A DNA stretch of 64,000 nt from Myxococcales bacterium (lineage in GTDB: Bacteria > Myxococcota_A > UBA9160 > UBA4427): contig JAAZXM010000008.1 of the NCBI GenBank assembly GCA_014240165.1, forward strand, positions 1 through 64,000, given 5' to 3'. This document shows, one piece after another, positions 8,842 to 17,996 of this stretch. The notes under the pieces were generated by a model, which was given only the letters and a program-made list of their open reading frames with translations, was not told where the DNA came from and searched no databases. Every line of letters starts with the position of its first letter. Positions within the stretch are counted from its first letter, which is position 1. Both the position numbers and the translations under genes were made by a program.

Positions 8842-9960
8842 ATGGAGATTGGTCGAGTCGCATTTGTGGGTTGGCGCGGGATGGTGGGATCCGTCCTGAT
8901 GGAGCGCATGGTGGCCGAAGGCGACTTTGCGGGGCTGGAGCCCGTTTTCTTCACCACCTCCCAGGTGGGCGAACCGCCCCCGGACCTGGGGGTCAGCGCC
9001 CCGCCCCTGGCCGATGCCTACGACATCAGTCAATTGGCGCGCCACGATGCGGTGGTGACCTGCCAAGGCGGTGATTACACCAAGCAGGTGCTGCCCCAAC
9101 TGCGCGAGGCGGGCTGGCAGGGCTATTGGATCGATGCCGCCCGGGCCAAGCGCATGGATGAAGACACCGTCATCGTGCTCGACCCGGTGAATCGCGCGCT
9201 CATCGACGCGGGCATCGAGCGGGGCGCGCTCAACTACGCCGGGAGCAATTGCACCGTGGCCCTGATGCTGATGGCACTCCACGGTCTGTTCGAAAAGGGC
9301 TGGGTGGAGTGGCTCTCAGCCATGACCTACCAGTCGGCTTCCGGAGCGGGCGCGCGCAATATGCGCGAACTCGTGGCCCAGATGAAATCCATCGGCGATT
9401 CCACCGCGGCCCTGCTGGGCGACCCCGCCAGCGCGGCCCTGGCCATCGATGCGGGTGTTCGTTCGGCGCTCGAGTCCGACGGCTTTCCCACGGAGAATTT
9501 TGGAGCCCCCCTGGCGGCCAGCCTGATTCCCTGGATCGACGACAAGATGGAAGGCGGCGAAACCCGCGAGGAGTGGAAGGGCTTCCACGAGACCAACAAA
9601 ATGCTCGGCAGCAAAGAGCCCATCCCGGTGGACGGCATCTGCGTCCGGGTGGGGGCCATGCGTTGCCATAGCCAGGGCTTCACCGTCAAGCTGAACCGGG
9701 ACGTGCCCCTGGACGAGATCGAGAGCGTGCTGGGCGAAGCGAACGAGTGGGTCTCAGTGGTGCCGAACGATCCCGCCGACACCCTCGCCGAACTTTCGCC
9801 CGCCGCCGTGACGGGCACCCTGCGCACTCCGGTGGGCCGGGTGCGGAAGCTGCGGATGGGGCCCGACTACCTGGGCTGCTTCAGCGTGGGCGACCAACTG
9901 CTTTGGGGCGCCGCGGAACCCCTGCGCCGGGTGCTGGGGATCTTGCGCGAGCGCGGCTGA
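8842..9960 (+). CDS. asd: Aspartate-semialdehyde dehydrogenase
   Basis: VAFVGWRGMVGSVLMERM...NYAGSNCTVALMLMAL, MTYQSASGAGARNMRE; start at MEIGRVAF. Confidence 0.96.
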   Translation: MEIGRVAFVGWRGMVGSVLMERMVAEGDFAGLEPVFFTTSQVGEPPPDLGVSAPPLADAYDISQLARHDAVVTCQGGDYTKQVLPQLREAGWQGYWIDAARAKRMDEDTVIVLDPVNRALIDAGIERGALNYAGSNCTVALMLMALHGLFEKGWVEWLSAMTYQSASGAGARNMRELVAQMKSIGDSTAALLGDPASAALAIDAGVRSALESDGFPTENFGAPLAASLIPWIDDKMEGGETREEWKGFHETNKMLGSKEPIPVDGICVRVGAMRCHSQGFTVKLNRDVPLDEIESVLGEANEWVSVVPNDPADTLAELSPAAVTGTLRTPVGRVRKLRMGPDYLGCFSVGDQLLWGAAEPLRRVLGILRERG

Positions 9961-9985
9961 GGCTTTCTGCCTCTCGTCCCTTGTC

Positions 9986-10020
9986 TCTGCCCTCCGCCCT
10001 CCGCCCTCCGCCCTTCGTCC
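9986..10020. repeat. Heptanucleotide tandem repeat (CCCTCCG-type, 3-4 copies)
   Basis: tctgccctccgccctccgccctccgcccttcgtccc between convergent asd and alpha/beta hydrolase genes. Confidence 0.8.
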
Positions 10021-10037
10021 CGCCGGCCCCGGTGGCC

Positions 10038-11438
10038 TCAGGCGCAGAGCTTGGTTTCGCGCAGCTTGGCGTCGATGGTGTACTGGACCCGGCGGTCCAT
10101 GCGAAAGCCCAGGTGCCCGCCTGGGTACCAGAAGGTTTCCGGGTTGCCCCAATGGGCCGAGAGGTCTCGGATATGGTCGGGGGTGACCAAGCGGTCGGCG
10201 CTTCCGCCGAAGATCAGCCGGGCCTCGAAGGGGACCTGAGGCTCTAGCGCCAGGGGGGAAACCACGGTCATCAATTCGCGCACCTCGGATTGCTGGATCC
10301 CCATGCCCTCGAGTTCTTCGAGTTCCGCCGGGGAGCCGTGGTACCAGAAGAGCCGTGCCAGATCCGCCACCGGGATGCCCGCCACCGCGCAGGCCAGGCC
10401 GGATTCGACGCTGGCCAAGAGCGCCGTGGTATAGCCGCCCAGGGACAGGCCCAGCACGCCCACAGAGGGCGCCCCTTGCCCGCGAATCCACGAGATCAGG
10501 CGCCGAATATCCCAGATCGCCTGGGCCTCGCCGTGCAGGGTGTCGAGCACATCACCCGCCAGGAAACCGTCGCCCGAGCGTCGCCCGATGCGGCGGGGTC
10601 CGTGAAGGGGCAGCACGGGGATCGCGACGTTGAGGCCGAGCCTCTGGTAGTGCTGACCCAGGGCGCGCAGGTCGATCCCCGCCATCCCCATGCGGTAGCC
10701 GTTGGTGCAGACCAGCCAGGGCCGATCCGCGGCGGCCTGGCGGAGCAGGTAGGCATGGGCCGTGCGCGGCGGCGCGTATTGGAGCCAGCGCTCTCGGCCG
10801 GGCTCTTCCTCGTGGGGCGCGTAGAGGCTCTCGAATTGGAGGTGTTCGTATTCGATGCGCCCCGAGCGGGCGTTTTCGATGCGCGGCTCCACAAGCGCCG
10901 GCGGGTCGACGTGGTAGTCCCGAGGGCTTTCCAGCCAGCCCCGGCCGCGATAGAAGTCGATGGCCGCATGGGTCTCGTCGATCATGCGCCGGGCGGCGTC
11001 GCCCGAGGGCAGCCGGGTCGCGAGTTGCTCGAGGCCAAGCACCATCTCGTCCATGGCCACGATCGCCGAGAGGCGGAGCCCGGGTTCGGGCCGCGGCACG
11101 TCCTCGATGGGGGGCGCGCCTTCCAATGCGGCAGCGGCGGCGGCAACCGCCGATGCCCCGGCCCACGCGGCCAGCCATAGCGCGCTAACCAAGCCCAGCC
11201 CCGCGGCCAGGAGCGGGAGCCCAAGGACGCCGACCCCGCCCGCCAGGGCCATGATCTGCGCAAAGCGTTTGTCTCCTGCCCAGAGCGCGAGGGCACCGCC
11301 GCTGACCAGCAGGCTCGCGCCTACGGGAAGCATCAACAGGAAGGAAAGGGCACCGGTGTTCGCGCCGGTCCAGAGCCAAAGCGTTCCAGCGAGCAGAGGG
11401 ACGGCCGCCCACAGGGCCGGTCGGTGTCGTTCGTTCAT
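10038..11438 (-). CDS. Alpha/beta hydrolase with N-terminal membrane helices
   Basis: LGLSLGGYTTAL nucleophile elbow; LIFGGSADRLVTPDHI; N-terminal hydrophobic LLAGTLWLWTG/LLAAGLGLVSALWLAAW segments. Confidence 0.8.
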   Translation of the reverse strand: MNERHRPALWAAVPLLAGTLWLWTGANTGALSFLLMLPVGASLLVSGGALALWAGDKRFAQIMALAGGVGVLGLPLLAAGLGLVSALWLAAWAGASAVAAAAAALEGAPPIEDVPRPEPGLRLSAIVAMDEMVLGLEQLATRLPSGDAARRMIDETHAAIDFYRGRGWLESPRDYHVDPPALVEPRIENARSGRIEYEHLQFESLYAPHEEEPGRERWLQYAPPRTAHAYLLRQAAADRPWLVCTNGYRMGMAGIDLRALGQHYQRLGLNVAIPVLPLHGPRRIGRRSGDGFLAGDVLDTLHGEAQAIWDIRRLISWIRGQGAPSVGVLGLSLGGYTTALLASVESGLACAVAGIPVADLARLFWYHGSPAELEELEGMGIQQSEVRELMTVVSPLALEPQVPFEARLIFGGSADRLVTPDHIRDLSAHWGNPETFWYPGGHLGFRMDRRVQYTIDAKLRETKLCA

Positions 11439-11469
11439 GGGGGCTGCTTTCCGGGTCCGGTGGTCGGAC

Positions 11470-12426
11470 TCACGTGCGCAGGCCGGCGGTTTCCTCACAG
11501 CCCAGCATCAGGTTGAGGGACTGTATGGCGACGCCCGCTGCGCCTTTGCCGAGATTGTCGAGAATCGCGAGCAAAAGCACGTGGCCCGAGGGATGCGGGC
11601 GCACGTGCAATTCAATCCGGTTGGTGTCGTTGCACGCGCACGGGTCGAAGCTGTGCTCGTGGGTTTCCTCTCCTTCCGCGAGAGGCTGAAGCCGCACGAA
11701 GGGTTCGCCGCGATAGCGCGCCTCGAGAATCTCCCAGACATCTTTCCCGTTGGCACCGTTGCGAAGCATCCCGGCATGCAGGGGAACCGCGACGCGCATG
11801 CCGCAGCGAAAGGGACCGACTGCGGGCAGCATCTGGGGCTCGGCTCCAAGGCCCGTCCAGTGCATCATTTCGGCCACGTGCTTGTGCACGTGATTCAGCG
11901 CATAGGGGGCAGAAAAGGGCAGGCTCGCGAGTTTCTGGGCCGGGTCCTCCCACTTTTCGATCATGGGCCGTCCGCCGCCGGAATAGCCCGAGAGGCCATG
12001 GCATCCCAGTGTGGCGTTCGGCTCCACCAGGCCGGCGTCCACGAGCGGCCGGGTCGCCAGGATGAAGGCCGATGCGTAGCACCCCGGGTTGGAAACCCGG
12101 GGCGCGTCGCGAATGGCTTTCCGTTGGTCCGGGGTGAGTTCGGGCAGCCCATAGACCCACGCGTCATCGACCCGGTGGGCGGTGCTGGCGTCGAGCAGCC
12201 GCACGGCGCTGCCCTCGGCCCAGGCCGCCGCATCCCGGGCGGCGTCATCGGGCAGGCACAATACGGCCACCTCCGCCTGCCGCAGCGCTTCGCGCCGGGC
12301 GTCCGGATCCTTCCGGTCTGTCTCGGGGAGGGTCAGCACTTCAAGATCTTCCCGCCCGGCGAGCCAGTCCCGGATGCGCAGGCCCGTGGTTCCCACGTGC
12401 CCGTCGATGTAGACCCGATGCGTCAT
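11470..12426 (-). CDS. argC: N-acetyl-gamma-glutamyl-phosphate reductase (type 2 ArgC)
   Basis: MTHRVYIDGHVGTTGLRIRDWL...VSNPGCYASAFILATRPLVDAGL; Cys active site. Confidence 0.93.
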   Translation of the reverse strand: MTHRVYIDGHVGTTGLRIRDWLAGREDLEVLTLPETDRKDPDARREALRQAEVAVLCLPDDAARDAAAWAEGSAVRLLDASTAHRVDDAWVYGLPELTPDQRKAIRDAPRVSNPGCYASAFILATRPLVDAGLVEPNATLGCHGLSGYSGGGRPMIEKWEDPAQKLASLPFSAPYALNHVHKHVAEMMHWTGLGAEPQMLPAVGPFRCGMRVAVPLHAGMLRNGANGKDVWEILEARYRGEPFVRLQPLAEGEETHEHSFDPCACNDTNRIELHVRPHPSGHVLLLAILDNLGKGAAGVAIQSLNLMLGCEETAGLRT

Positions 12427-12495
12427 TCGGCCACCATAGCGCGCGGGGTGCCGAGGCGATTGCGTGGCCTCGGGAGTGCCGGGATGGCCGTCCGT

Positions 12496-12708
12496 TTAGG
12501 GGTCGCCGGCGTCCTGGGCGCTGCCGATTTCGATGGCGGCCTCGGGGCAGTTGTCCGCCGCCCGGCGAACCCGGGCTTCCAACCCGGGCGGGATGGTCGT
12601 GTCGGTGAGGACCGGGTAGCCCTCTTCGTCCTCGGCAAAGACCTCGGGACAGAGCGCGTAGCAGCGGCCGTGGCCGCAGCAGGTTTCGAGGTCGATGCGG
12701 ACTTTCAT
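12496..12708 (-). CDS. Small 3Fe-4S/4Fe-4S ferredoxin
   Basis: MKVRIDLETCCGHGRCYALCPEVF...ADNCPEAAIEI. Confidence 0.9.
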   Translation of the reverse strand: MKVRIDLETCCGHGRCYALCPEVFAEDEEGYPVLTDTTIPPGLEARVRRAADNCPEAAIEIGSAQDAGDP

Positions 12709-12863
12709 GGTCACGGAGCCTCCCTGGCTCCCCATGGTGAAGCAATTGGCCCGGCGCCGCTGCCCTGGGTGGGCTGCCCCCCGGGATTGGGAAAGGGTGA
12801 AGCGTTCCGCTGTTCTGCGAGTCGGTGGTCTCGACCGCCAGGGCGAATGCTAAGCTCCCGGCC

Positions 12864-13532
12864 GTGAAAGCTGCTCTCAGGACGCGAACCTGGATCTCGG
12901 CTGCCGCCCTTGGGCTCCTGCTGTGCCCGGCCCTCCCTGTGGGCGCCGAGGCCCTCGCCCAGGCGGAGCCCGCCGCGGAGGCCGAAGTCGTTGAACAGAG
13001 CCCCGAGGCGCCGATTCGGCGGCTCAACGCCGCGCTCATCGACATCATGAAGAGCGCCGAGGGGGGCGCGCCCTACTCGGGGCGCTACGCCATCGTGGCC
13101 CCGGTGGTGCGCGAGACCTTCGATGTGCTCTTCATGGCCGCGAAGTCCATTGGGGGCCATTGGCGCAAACTCGATGCGGATCAGCGGAAGCGCTGGGTGA
13201 AGACCTTCGAGGATTTCACGATTTCCAATTTCGCCGACCGCTTCGACGGTTTCTCGGGCCAGAGCTTCGAGATCGCCGGCGAGCGGCCGGCCTCCCGAGA
13301 CACCCGGGTGGTGGAAACCCTTTTGAACCGGCCGGGCGACGAGGCGGTGGAACTCGACTACCGGATGAGCGCGCGCGCAGGCAATTGGCGGGTGGTGGAT
13401 ATCTACTCCGACGGCTCGGTGAGCGAGGTGGCCCTGCGCCGGTCGGAGTACAAATCCGTCCTCAAGGGGGGCGGCATCGACGCGCTGATCGCAGCGGTCG
13501 AGGCCAAGACGGCCAAACGCGCTGCCCGGTGA
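12864..13532 (+). CDS. MlaC/Ttg2D-like phospholipid-binding (ABC transporter auxiliary) protein
   Basis: Signal peptide; SGRYAIVAPVVRETFDVLFMA...WVKTFEDFTISNFADRFDGFSGQSF...DYRMSARAGNWRVVDIYSDGSVSEVALRRSEYKSVLKGGGIDALIAAV; GTG start. Confidence 0.88.
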   Translation: MKAALRTRTWISAAALGLLLCPALPVGAEALAQAEPAAEAEVVEQSPEAPIRRLNAALIDIMKSAEGGAPYSGRYAIVAPVVRETFDVLFMAAKSIGGHWRKLDADQRKRWVKTFEDFTISNFADRFDGFSGQSFEIAGERPASRDTRVVETLLNRPGDEAVELDYRMSARAGNWRVVDIYSDGSVSEVALRRSEYKSVLKGGGIDALIAAVEAKTAKRAAR

Positions 13533-13764
13533 GGGGAGGGCATTACCCGGTGCTCGGAGACTGCCCCACGGGTGCACTGTCCCTAAACGTCCGGCCACCG
13601 CCGCGGATCGTCGCCCGGGTGACCCATTTGGGCCGCCCGTTCGCGCCTGGCTATAGCCGCACCCCGCTTCGAATCTTTGAGAGAGGCGTCGAAAAAAAAT
13701 AATTCTCTTGTTTGGCGAGGGTTTAGGTGGAGCGTTGCGTGAACTGAGAAATTTTTGAACGAGT

Positions 13765-13780
13765 TGGCACCGCCGTTGCA
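13765..13780 (+). promoter_or_regulatory. Sigma-54 (-24/-12) promoter for pilA
   Basis: TGGCAC-cgccg-TTGCA matches consensus TGGCAC-N5-TTGCW with GG/GC 10 bp apart; ~67 bp upstream of pilA ATG. Confidence 0.85.
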
Positions 13781-13846
13781 GTAGACATGGCCATCAACCA
13801 ACACGTTCACCCGCCCAACTCAGGGCGAAATTGGAGAGACAAAGAC

Positions 13847-14419
13847 ATGATCCAGAAATACCGCAAGAGTGAAAAGGGTTTTACCCTGATCGAGTTGATG
13901 ATCGTGGTCGCCATTATCGGCATTCTCGCCGCCATCGCGATCCCGAACTTCATCCGCTTTCAGTTGAAGAGCAAGAGCTCCGAGGGCAAGGTCAACCTGG
14001 CCGCCATCCGCACCGCGGAAGAGGGCTACATGGCCGAGTACGGCACCTACGTAGGGGCAGCGCTTACCCCGGCTGCTCTTCCGGGTGCGAGCAAGGACCC
14101 TTGGGCAATTATTGGCGACGCCGGTGCGAACTTCGACACGCTGGGCTGGAGCCCCGAGGGCAACGTTTACTTCCAGTACGGAGTAGCGATCCCCACAGAC
14201 GGAACCACCTATACGGCCAGCGCGTCCGCCAATATTGACGGAACTACCACCGGGTTTCAGTCCTGGGGCTACGTGAAGAGCACGGGGACGCCCGTAGTGG
14301 GTCTGCACACTGGCTGCCTCGCCACGGGAGTTTGGGACGCGACCGCATCCCCCGCCGCTGCGTCGCTCTTCGACACGGTGGGTCCCTGTGACGCGACGTC
14401 CGGCCAGAGCGTCTTCTAG
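13847..14419 (+). CDS. pilA: Type IV pilin PilA-like
   Basis: MIQKYRKSEKG^FTLIELMIVVAIIGILAAIAIPNFIRFQLKSKSSEGKVNLAAIRTAEEGY; C-terminal Cys pair. Confidence 0.95.
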   Translation: MIQKYRKSEKGFTLIELMIVVAIIGILAAIAIPNFIRFQLKSKSSEGKVNLAAIRTAEEGYMAEYGTYVGAALTPAALPGASKDPWAIIGDAGANFDTLGWSPEGNVYFQYGVAIPTDGTTYTASASANIDGTTTGFQSWGYVKSTGTPVVGLHTGCLATGVWDATASPAAASLFDTVGPCDATSGQSVF

Positions 14420-14458
14420 ATCAACGCACGACTTGCGCCCTAGGGCGCATCCAAAGTG

Positions 14459-14497
14459 GCGGGGGTCGGGTTTATGCCCGGCCCCCGCTCTCCTTTT
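14459..14497 (+). terminator. Rho-independent terminator after pilA
   Basis: GCGGGGGTCGGG-tttatg-CCCGGCCCCCGC (12-bp stem, one G-U) followed by tctcctttt. Confidence 0.85.
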
Positions 14498-14527
14498 CAG
14501 GGGCTCGTCCGGGCGATTGAGGGCGAG

Positions 14528-15364
14528 CTAGAAGAACGTATCCGCGAAGGCCCGGAGCCCATCGATGGCTTGGGGTGAGCGGCGCCAGGGGCGCACGATG
14601 AGCCGGTGAACGCCGGCTTCTTCGAGCCGCGCCGCCGCGTCCGGCCCCTCGAGGGCCGCCCCTATGGTGACCTCGAAGCGCTCCCCCTCCCTGCCGGCTT
14701 CCCGGCGCAATTCCCCCAGCCGCGCGATGGCCCGGCTCACGGTTTCAAGATCCGGCTCGATGCCGATCCAGCCGTCCCCAGCCCGGGCTGCCCGCCTCAG
14801 GGCCGCATCGGATTCGCCCCCCACGTGGATGGGCGGGTGGGGTTTTTGCACGGGCTTGGGTTCGAAGTGCACCGGGTCGAAGCGGAAGAACTCGCCGCTA
14901 TGGGTGACCACGGGCTCCGTCCAGAGCCGGCGGCAGACTTCCAGGGCTTCGTCGAGGCGCCGGCCCCGGGTGGCCGGGTCGAGCACGGCGGCGTGCCATT
15001 CCTGGCGGAGCCAGCCCGCCCCGATGCCGATCTCCGCGCGCCCCCCCGAGATGATGTCCAGGGTCTGGACCGCCCGGGCGGCCACGAAGGGGTGCCGCAG
15101 GCCCATCAGGTAGACGTTCGTTCCCAGCCGGATGCGCGAGGTGCGCGCGGCCAGGTAGGCCAGCATGGCGAACGCGTCGAAGACTGGCGTGGTGGGCGGG
15201 ATCGGGGGATGGTCCTGGCCCGGATGGGGCGAGCCCGTCATGTCGTCGGTGAGCACCAGGTGCTCGGGGAGCCAGCAGGATTCGAAGCCCAGGCGCTCGG
15301 CCTCAAGGACCGCGTCCTCGAAGAAGGCGGGGTTCAGGGCGCCCAGGGCGACGGCAAATTTCAT
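14528..15364 (-). CDS. LLM-class (luciferase-like, F420-dependent type) oxidoreductase
   Basis: MKFAVALGALNPAFFEDAVLEAERLGFESCWLPEHL...RIRLGTNVYLMGLRHPF...GRAEIGIGAGWLRQEW. Confidence 0.9.
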   Translation of the reverse strand: MKFAVALGALNPAFFEDAVLEAERLGFESCWLPEHLVLTDDMTGSPHPGQDHPPIPPTTPVFDAFAMLAYLAARTSRIRLGTNVYLMGLRHPFVAARAVQTLDIISGGRAEIGIGAGWLRQEWHAAVLDPATRGRRLDEALEVCRRLWTEPVVTHSGEFFRFDPVHFEPKPVQKPHPPIHVGGESDAALRRAARAGDGWIGIEPDLETVSRAIARLGELRREAGREGERFEVTIGAALEGPDAAARLEEAGVHRLIVRPWRRSPQAIDGLRAFADTFF

Positions 15365-15420
15365 GGCGGCCACCATAGCCCACGCCCCCGCGCGCTTATG
15401 CCTCCGCGCGCCTAGGGTCC

Positions 15421-15484
15421 AAGCCTCGCTGCCTCCAAGTCCCCATACCTCCAAGTCCCCGCGCTCCTATGGCTCCAAGGCTCC
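15421..15484. repeat. Degenerate ~16-bp tandem repeat (aagtccccNNacctcc)
   Basis: aagcctcgctgcctcc / aagtccccatacctcc / aagtccccgcgctcctatggctcc / aaggctcc between divergent genes. Confidence 0.7.
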
Positions 15485-15563
15485 TGAACCCATTGCCGGC
15501 GGGTCCAGCTTGGGCTCCCTGTCCCCGCTTTCGTCCGCGCCGCTTTGCTGTACGCTGCGCTCC

Positions 15564-16343
15564 ATGGAGAGACCGCTTTTTCCGTTGCCCTTGCTGGGGC
15601 CGAGACATCTGCGCGGCCTGCGCGGCTCTTTCGGTCTTCTTCTGATCCTGGCCGTCGGGTTTGCCCCGGGCGGCTGTCTCGCGGATTCCGGGGATGGGGC
15701 TTCGTCGCCGCTTTCGCGGATCCGGGCCTCGGGCGAGGCCGTGGTGGTGGCCGCCGCCGATCGGGCCTGGGTCGATGTGGCGGTGGTGACCCGAAACCCC
15801 GAAGCGGCGAGCGCTGTGGCGGAAAACGCCGAGGAAAGCCGGCGGGTGAATGCCGCCCTGGCCAAGGCGGTGGGCAAGGCCGGGGAGGTGGCGAGCGCGG
15901 GCTATTCCCTGGCGCCCAACTATCGCTACGTGCAGGGCCAGGGGAACCAACTCGATGGCTATATCGTGCGCAACCGCCTGCGGGTGACCCTCGAGGATGT
16001 GAGCGCGGCGGGGCGGGTGATCGATGCCGCCTCCCGGGCGGGGGCCAGCGAGATTCAACAGGTGAGCTACGGCCTCGCCGACGAAGGCCCGGCCCAGCGC
16101 GAGGCCCTGGCCCAGGCCACCCGAAACGGGATGGAGCGCGCCGGGGTCATGGCGGCGGCCCTGGATCTTGAAGTGAAGCGGGTGCTGTCGGTGGAGGATT
16201 CGGGCGCCGCGCCGGCGCCGGTGGTGCGCGAGGTGCGCAGTCTTGCCAAGTCGGCTTCTTCCTCGGCGGTGCCCACCGAACTCCGGCCGGGCGGGATCCA
16301 CGTGCGCGCCGGGGTGACGGTGGACGTGGAAGTCGGGCCCTAG
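15564..16343 (+). CDS. SIMPL domain (DUF541) periplasmic protein
   Basis: ASGEAVVVAAADRAWVDVAVVTRNPEAASAVAENAEESRRVNAAL...TVDVEVGP with N-terminal signal sequence. Confidence 0.85.
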   Translation: MERPLFPLPLLGPRHLRGLRGSFGLLLILAVGFAPGGCLADSGDGASSPLSRIRASGEAVVVAAADRAWVDVAVVTRNPEAASAVAENAEESRRVNAALAKAVGKAGEVASAGYSLAPNYRYVQGQGNQLDGYIVRNRLRVTLEDVSAAGRVIDAASRAGASEIQQVSYGLADEGPAQREALAQATRNGMERAGVMAAALDLEVKRVLSVEDSGAAPAPVVREVRSLAKSASSSAVPTELRPGGIHVRAGVTVDVEVGP

Positions 16344-16348
16344 CGCCC

Positions 16349-17971
16349 GTGCCCGGAGCCGATGTGAATTCCCGCAGTTCAGACCTGACCCAGCGCCCCG
16401 AATGGCTCGCCCTGGCGAGCCACCGCGACGCGGGCTCCGGCGGAGATCTGGCGACGCTCTTCGCCGGCGATGACCAGCGCGCGGCGCGTTTCAGTCTCGA
16501 GCACGAGGGCCTGCTGCTCGACTATTCCAAGAACCGCGTAACCGATGAGAGCCTGGCGCTCCTGGTGGCCCTCGCCCGGGCGGTTGATCTGCCCGAGCGG
16601 ATCGAGGCGCTCTTTGCGGGCGGCCGGGTGAACCCCAGTGAGGACCGTCCGGCGCTGCATACGGCCCTGCGGATGCCCCAGGGCGCAGCCCTCGAAGTGG
16701 ACGGCGTCGAGATCGGACGCCAGGTCCACGGGGTATTGGACCGGCTCGCGGCTTTTTGCGAGCGGGTGCGTTCGGGGGAGTGGACGGGCCATAGCGGCCG
16801 CCGCATTCGCCACGTGATCAATATCGGGATCGGGGGCTCGGACCTGGGCCCCCGCATGGCCACCCGGGCGCTGGGGCCCTACACGGACCCGAACCTCGGC
16901 GTGCGCTTCCTCGCCAATATCGATGCCGACGATTTCAGGGCTTGCGTCGCAGGCCTCGACCCGGCGGAAACTCTCTTCGTGGTCTGCTCCAAGACGTTCA
17001 CCACCGAGGAAACCCTGGCCAACGCCAGGGCGGCCCGGGCGTGGCTCCTCGAAGCCCTCGGCGATGACGCCGCGGTGGCGAAGCATTTCGTCGCCGCCAC
17101 CGCCAACCCCGCCGCGGCGTCTGAGTTCGGCATCGATCCCGAGCAATGCTTCGAGTTCTGGGATTGGGTGGGCGGGCGCTATTCCCTGGCCTCGGCGTGC
17201 GGTCTTTCCCTGATGTTGGCCGCGGGGCCGGAAAATTTTCGGGAGATGCTCGCCGGCATGCACGCCATGGATGTGCATTTTCGAAGCGCGCCCCTGGAAG
17301 CCAATATGCCGGTGGCGCTGGGGTTGCTGGGCGTTTGGTACACGAGCTTCTTCGGCGCGGACACCCATTGCATCGCGCCCTATAGCGAGGCCCTGGCCGA
17401 GCTTCCCGCCTACCTGCAACAACTCGAGATGGAGAGCAATGGCAAGGGCGTCGGGGCCGACGGCGCCGAGATCCATCACGCCACCGGGCCCATCGTGTGG
17501 GGGCAGTCGGGCACCCGCGGCCAGCACGCTTTTTTTCAATTGCTCCACCAGGGGCCGCGACTCGTGCCCTGCGATTTCATCGGCTTCGCCCGGGGCCACG
17601 CGCCGGTGGCGGACCATCAGGATCGGCTGATGGCCCACTGCTTTGCCCAGAGCGAAGCCCTGGCCTTTGGCCATGCCGGGCCCCCGGAAAAGGCCTGCCC
17701 GGGCAACCGCCCCAGCAATACCCTGCTGGCGCCCAAGCTCACGCCACGCGTGCTGGGCCAGCTCTTGGCGCTCTACGAGCACAAGGTCTTCGTCCAGGCC
17801 GTGGTCTGGGGGGTGAACCCCTTCGACCAATGGGGCGTGGAACTCGGCAAGAACCTGGCGACCCGCATCCGGGGCGAGATCGAGTCGGGTGCGGCGGCCT
17901 CGCCCGGTGGCGACAGCTCCACCCGGCAGCTGATCCAGCGCTACCTGGCGCTCCGGGGCGAGGGGGAGTGA
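16349..17971 (+). CDS. pgi: Glucose-6-phosphate isomerase
   Basis: VINIGIGGSDLGPRM, VCSKTFTTEETLANA, GARYSLASACGLSL-like, NPFDQWGVELGKNLA. Confidence 0.97.
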   Translation: MPGADVNSRSSDLTQRPEWLALASHRDAGSGGDLATLFAGDDQRAARFSLEHEGLLLDYSKNRVTDESLALLVALARAVDLPERIEALFAGGRVNPSEDRPALHTALRMPQGAALEVDGVEIGRQVHGVLDRLAAFCERVRSGEWTGHSGRRIRHVINIGIGGSDLGPRMATRALGPYTDPNLGVRFLANIDADDFRACVAGLDPAETLFVVCSKTFTTEETLANARAARAWLLEALGDDAAVAKHFVAATANPAAASEFGIDPEQCFEFWDWVGGRYSLASACGLSLMLAAGPENFREMLAGMHAMDVHFRSAPLEANMPVALGLLGVWYTSFFGADTHCIAPYSEALAELPAYLQQLEMESNGKGVGADGAEIHHATGPIVWGQSGTRGQHAFFQLLHQGPRLVPCDFIGFARGHAPVADHQDRLMAHCFAQSEALAFGHAGPPEKACPGNRPSNTLLAPKLTPRVLGQLLALYEHKVFVQAVVWGVNPFDQWGVELGKNLATRIRGEIESGAAASPGGDSSTRQLIQRYLALRGEGE

Positions 17972-17996
17972 AAGCCGCCTTGGCGCGTTCGCAATA

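Noticed and set aside
16379-17830. 483-aa minus-strand ORF
   Set aside because: Antisense to pgi; shadow ORF from GC-skewed third positions.
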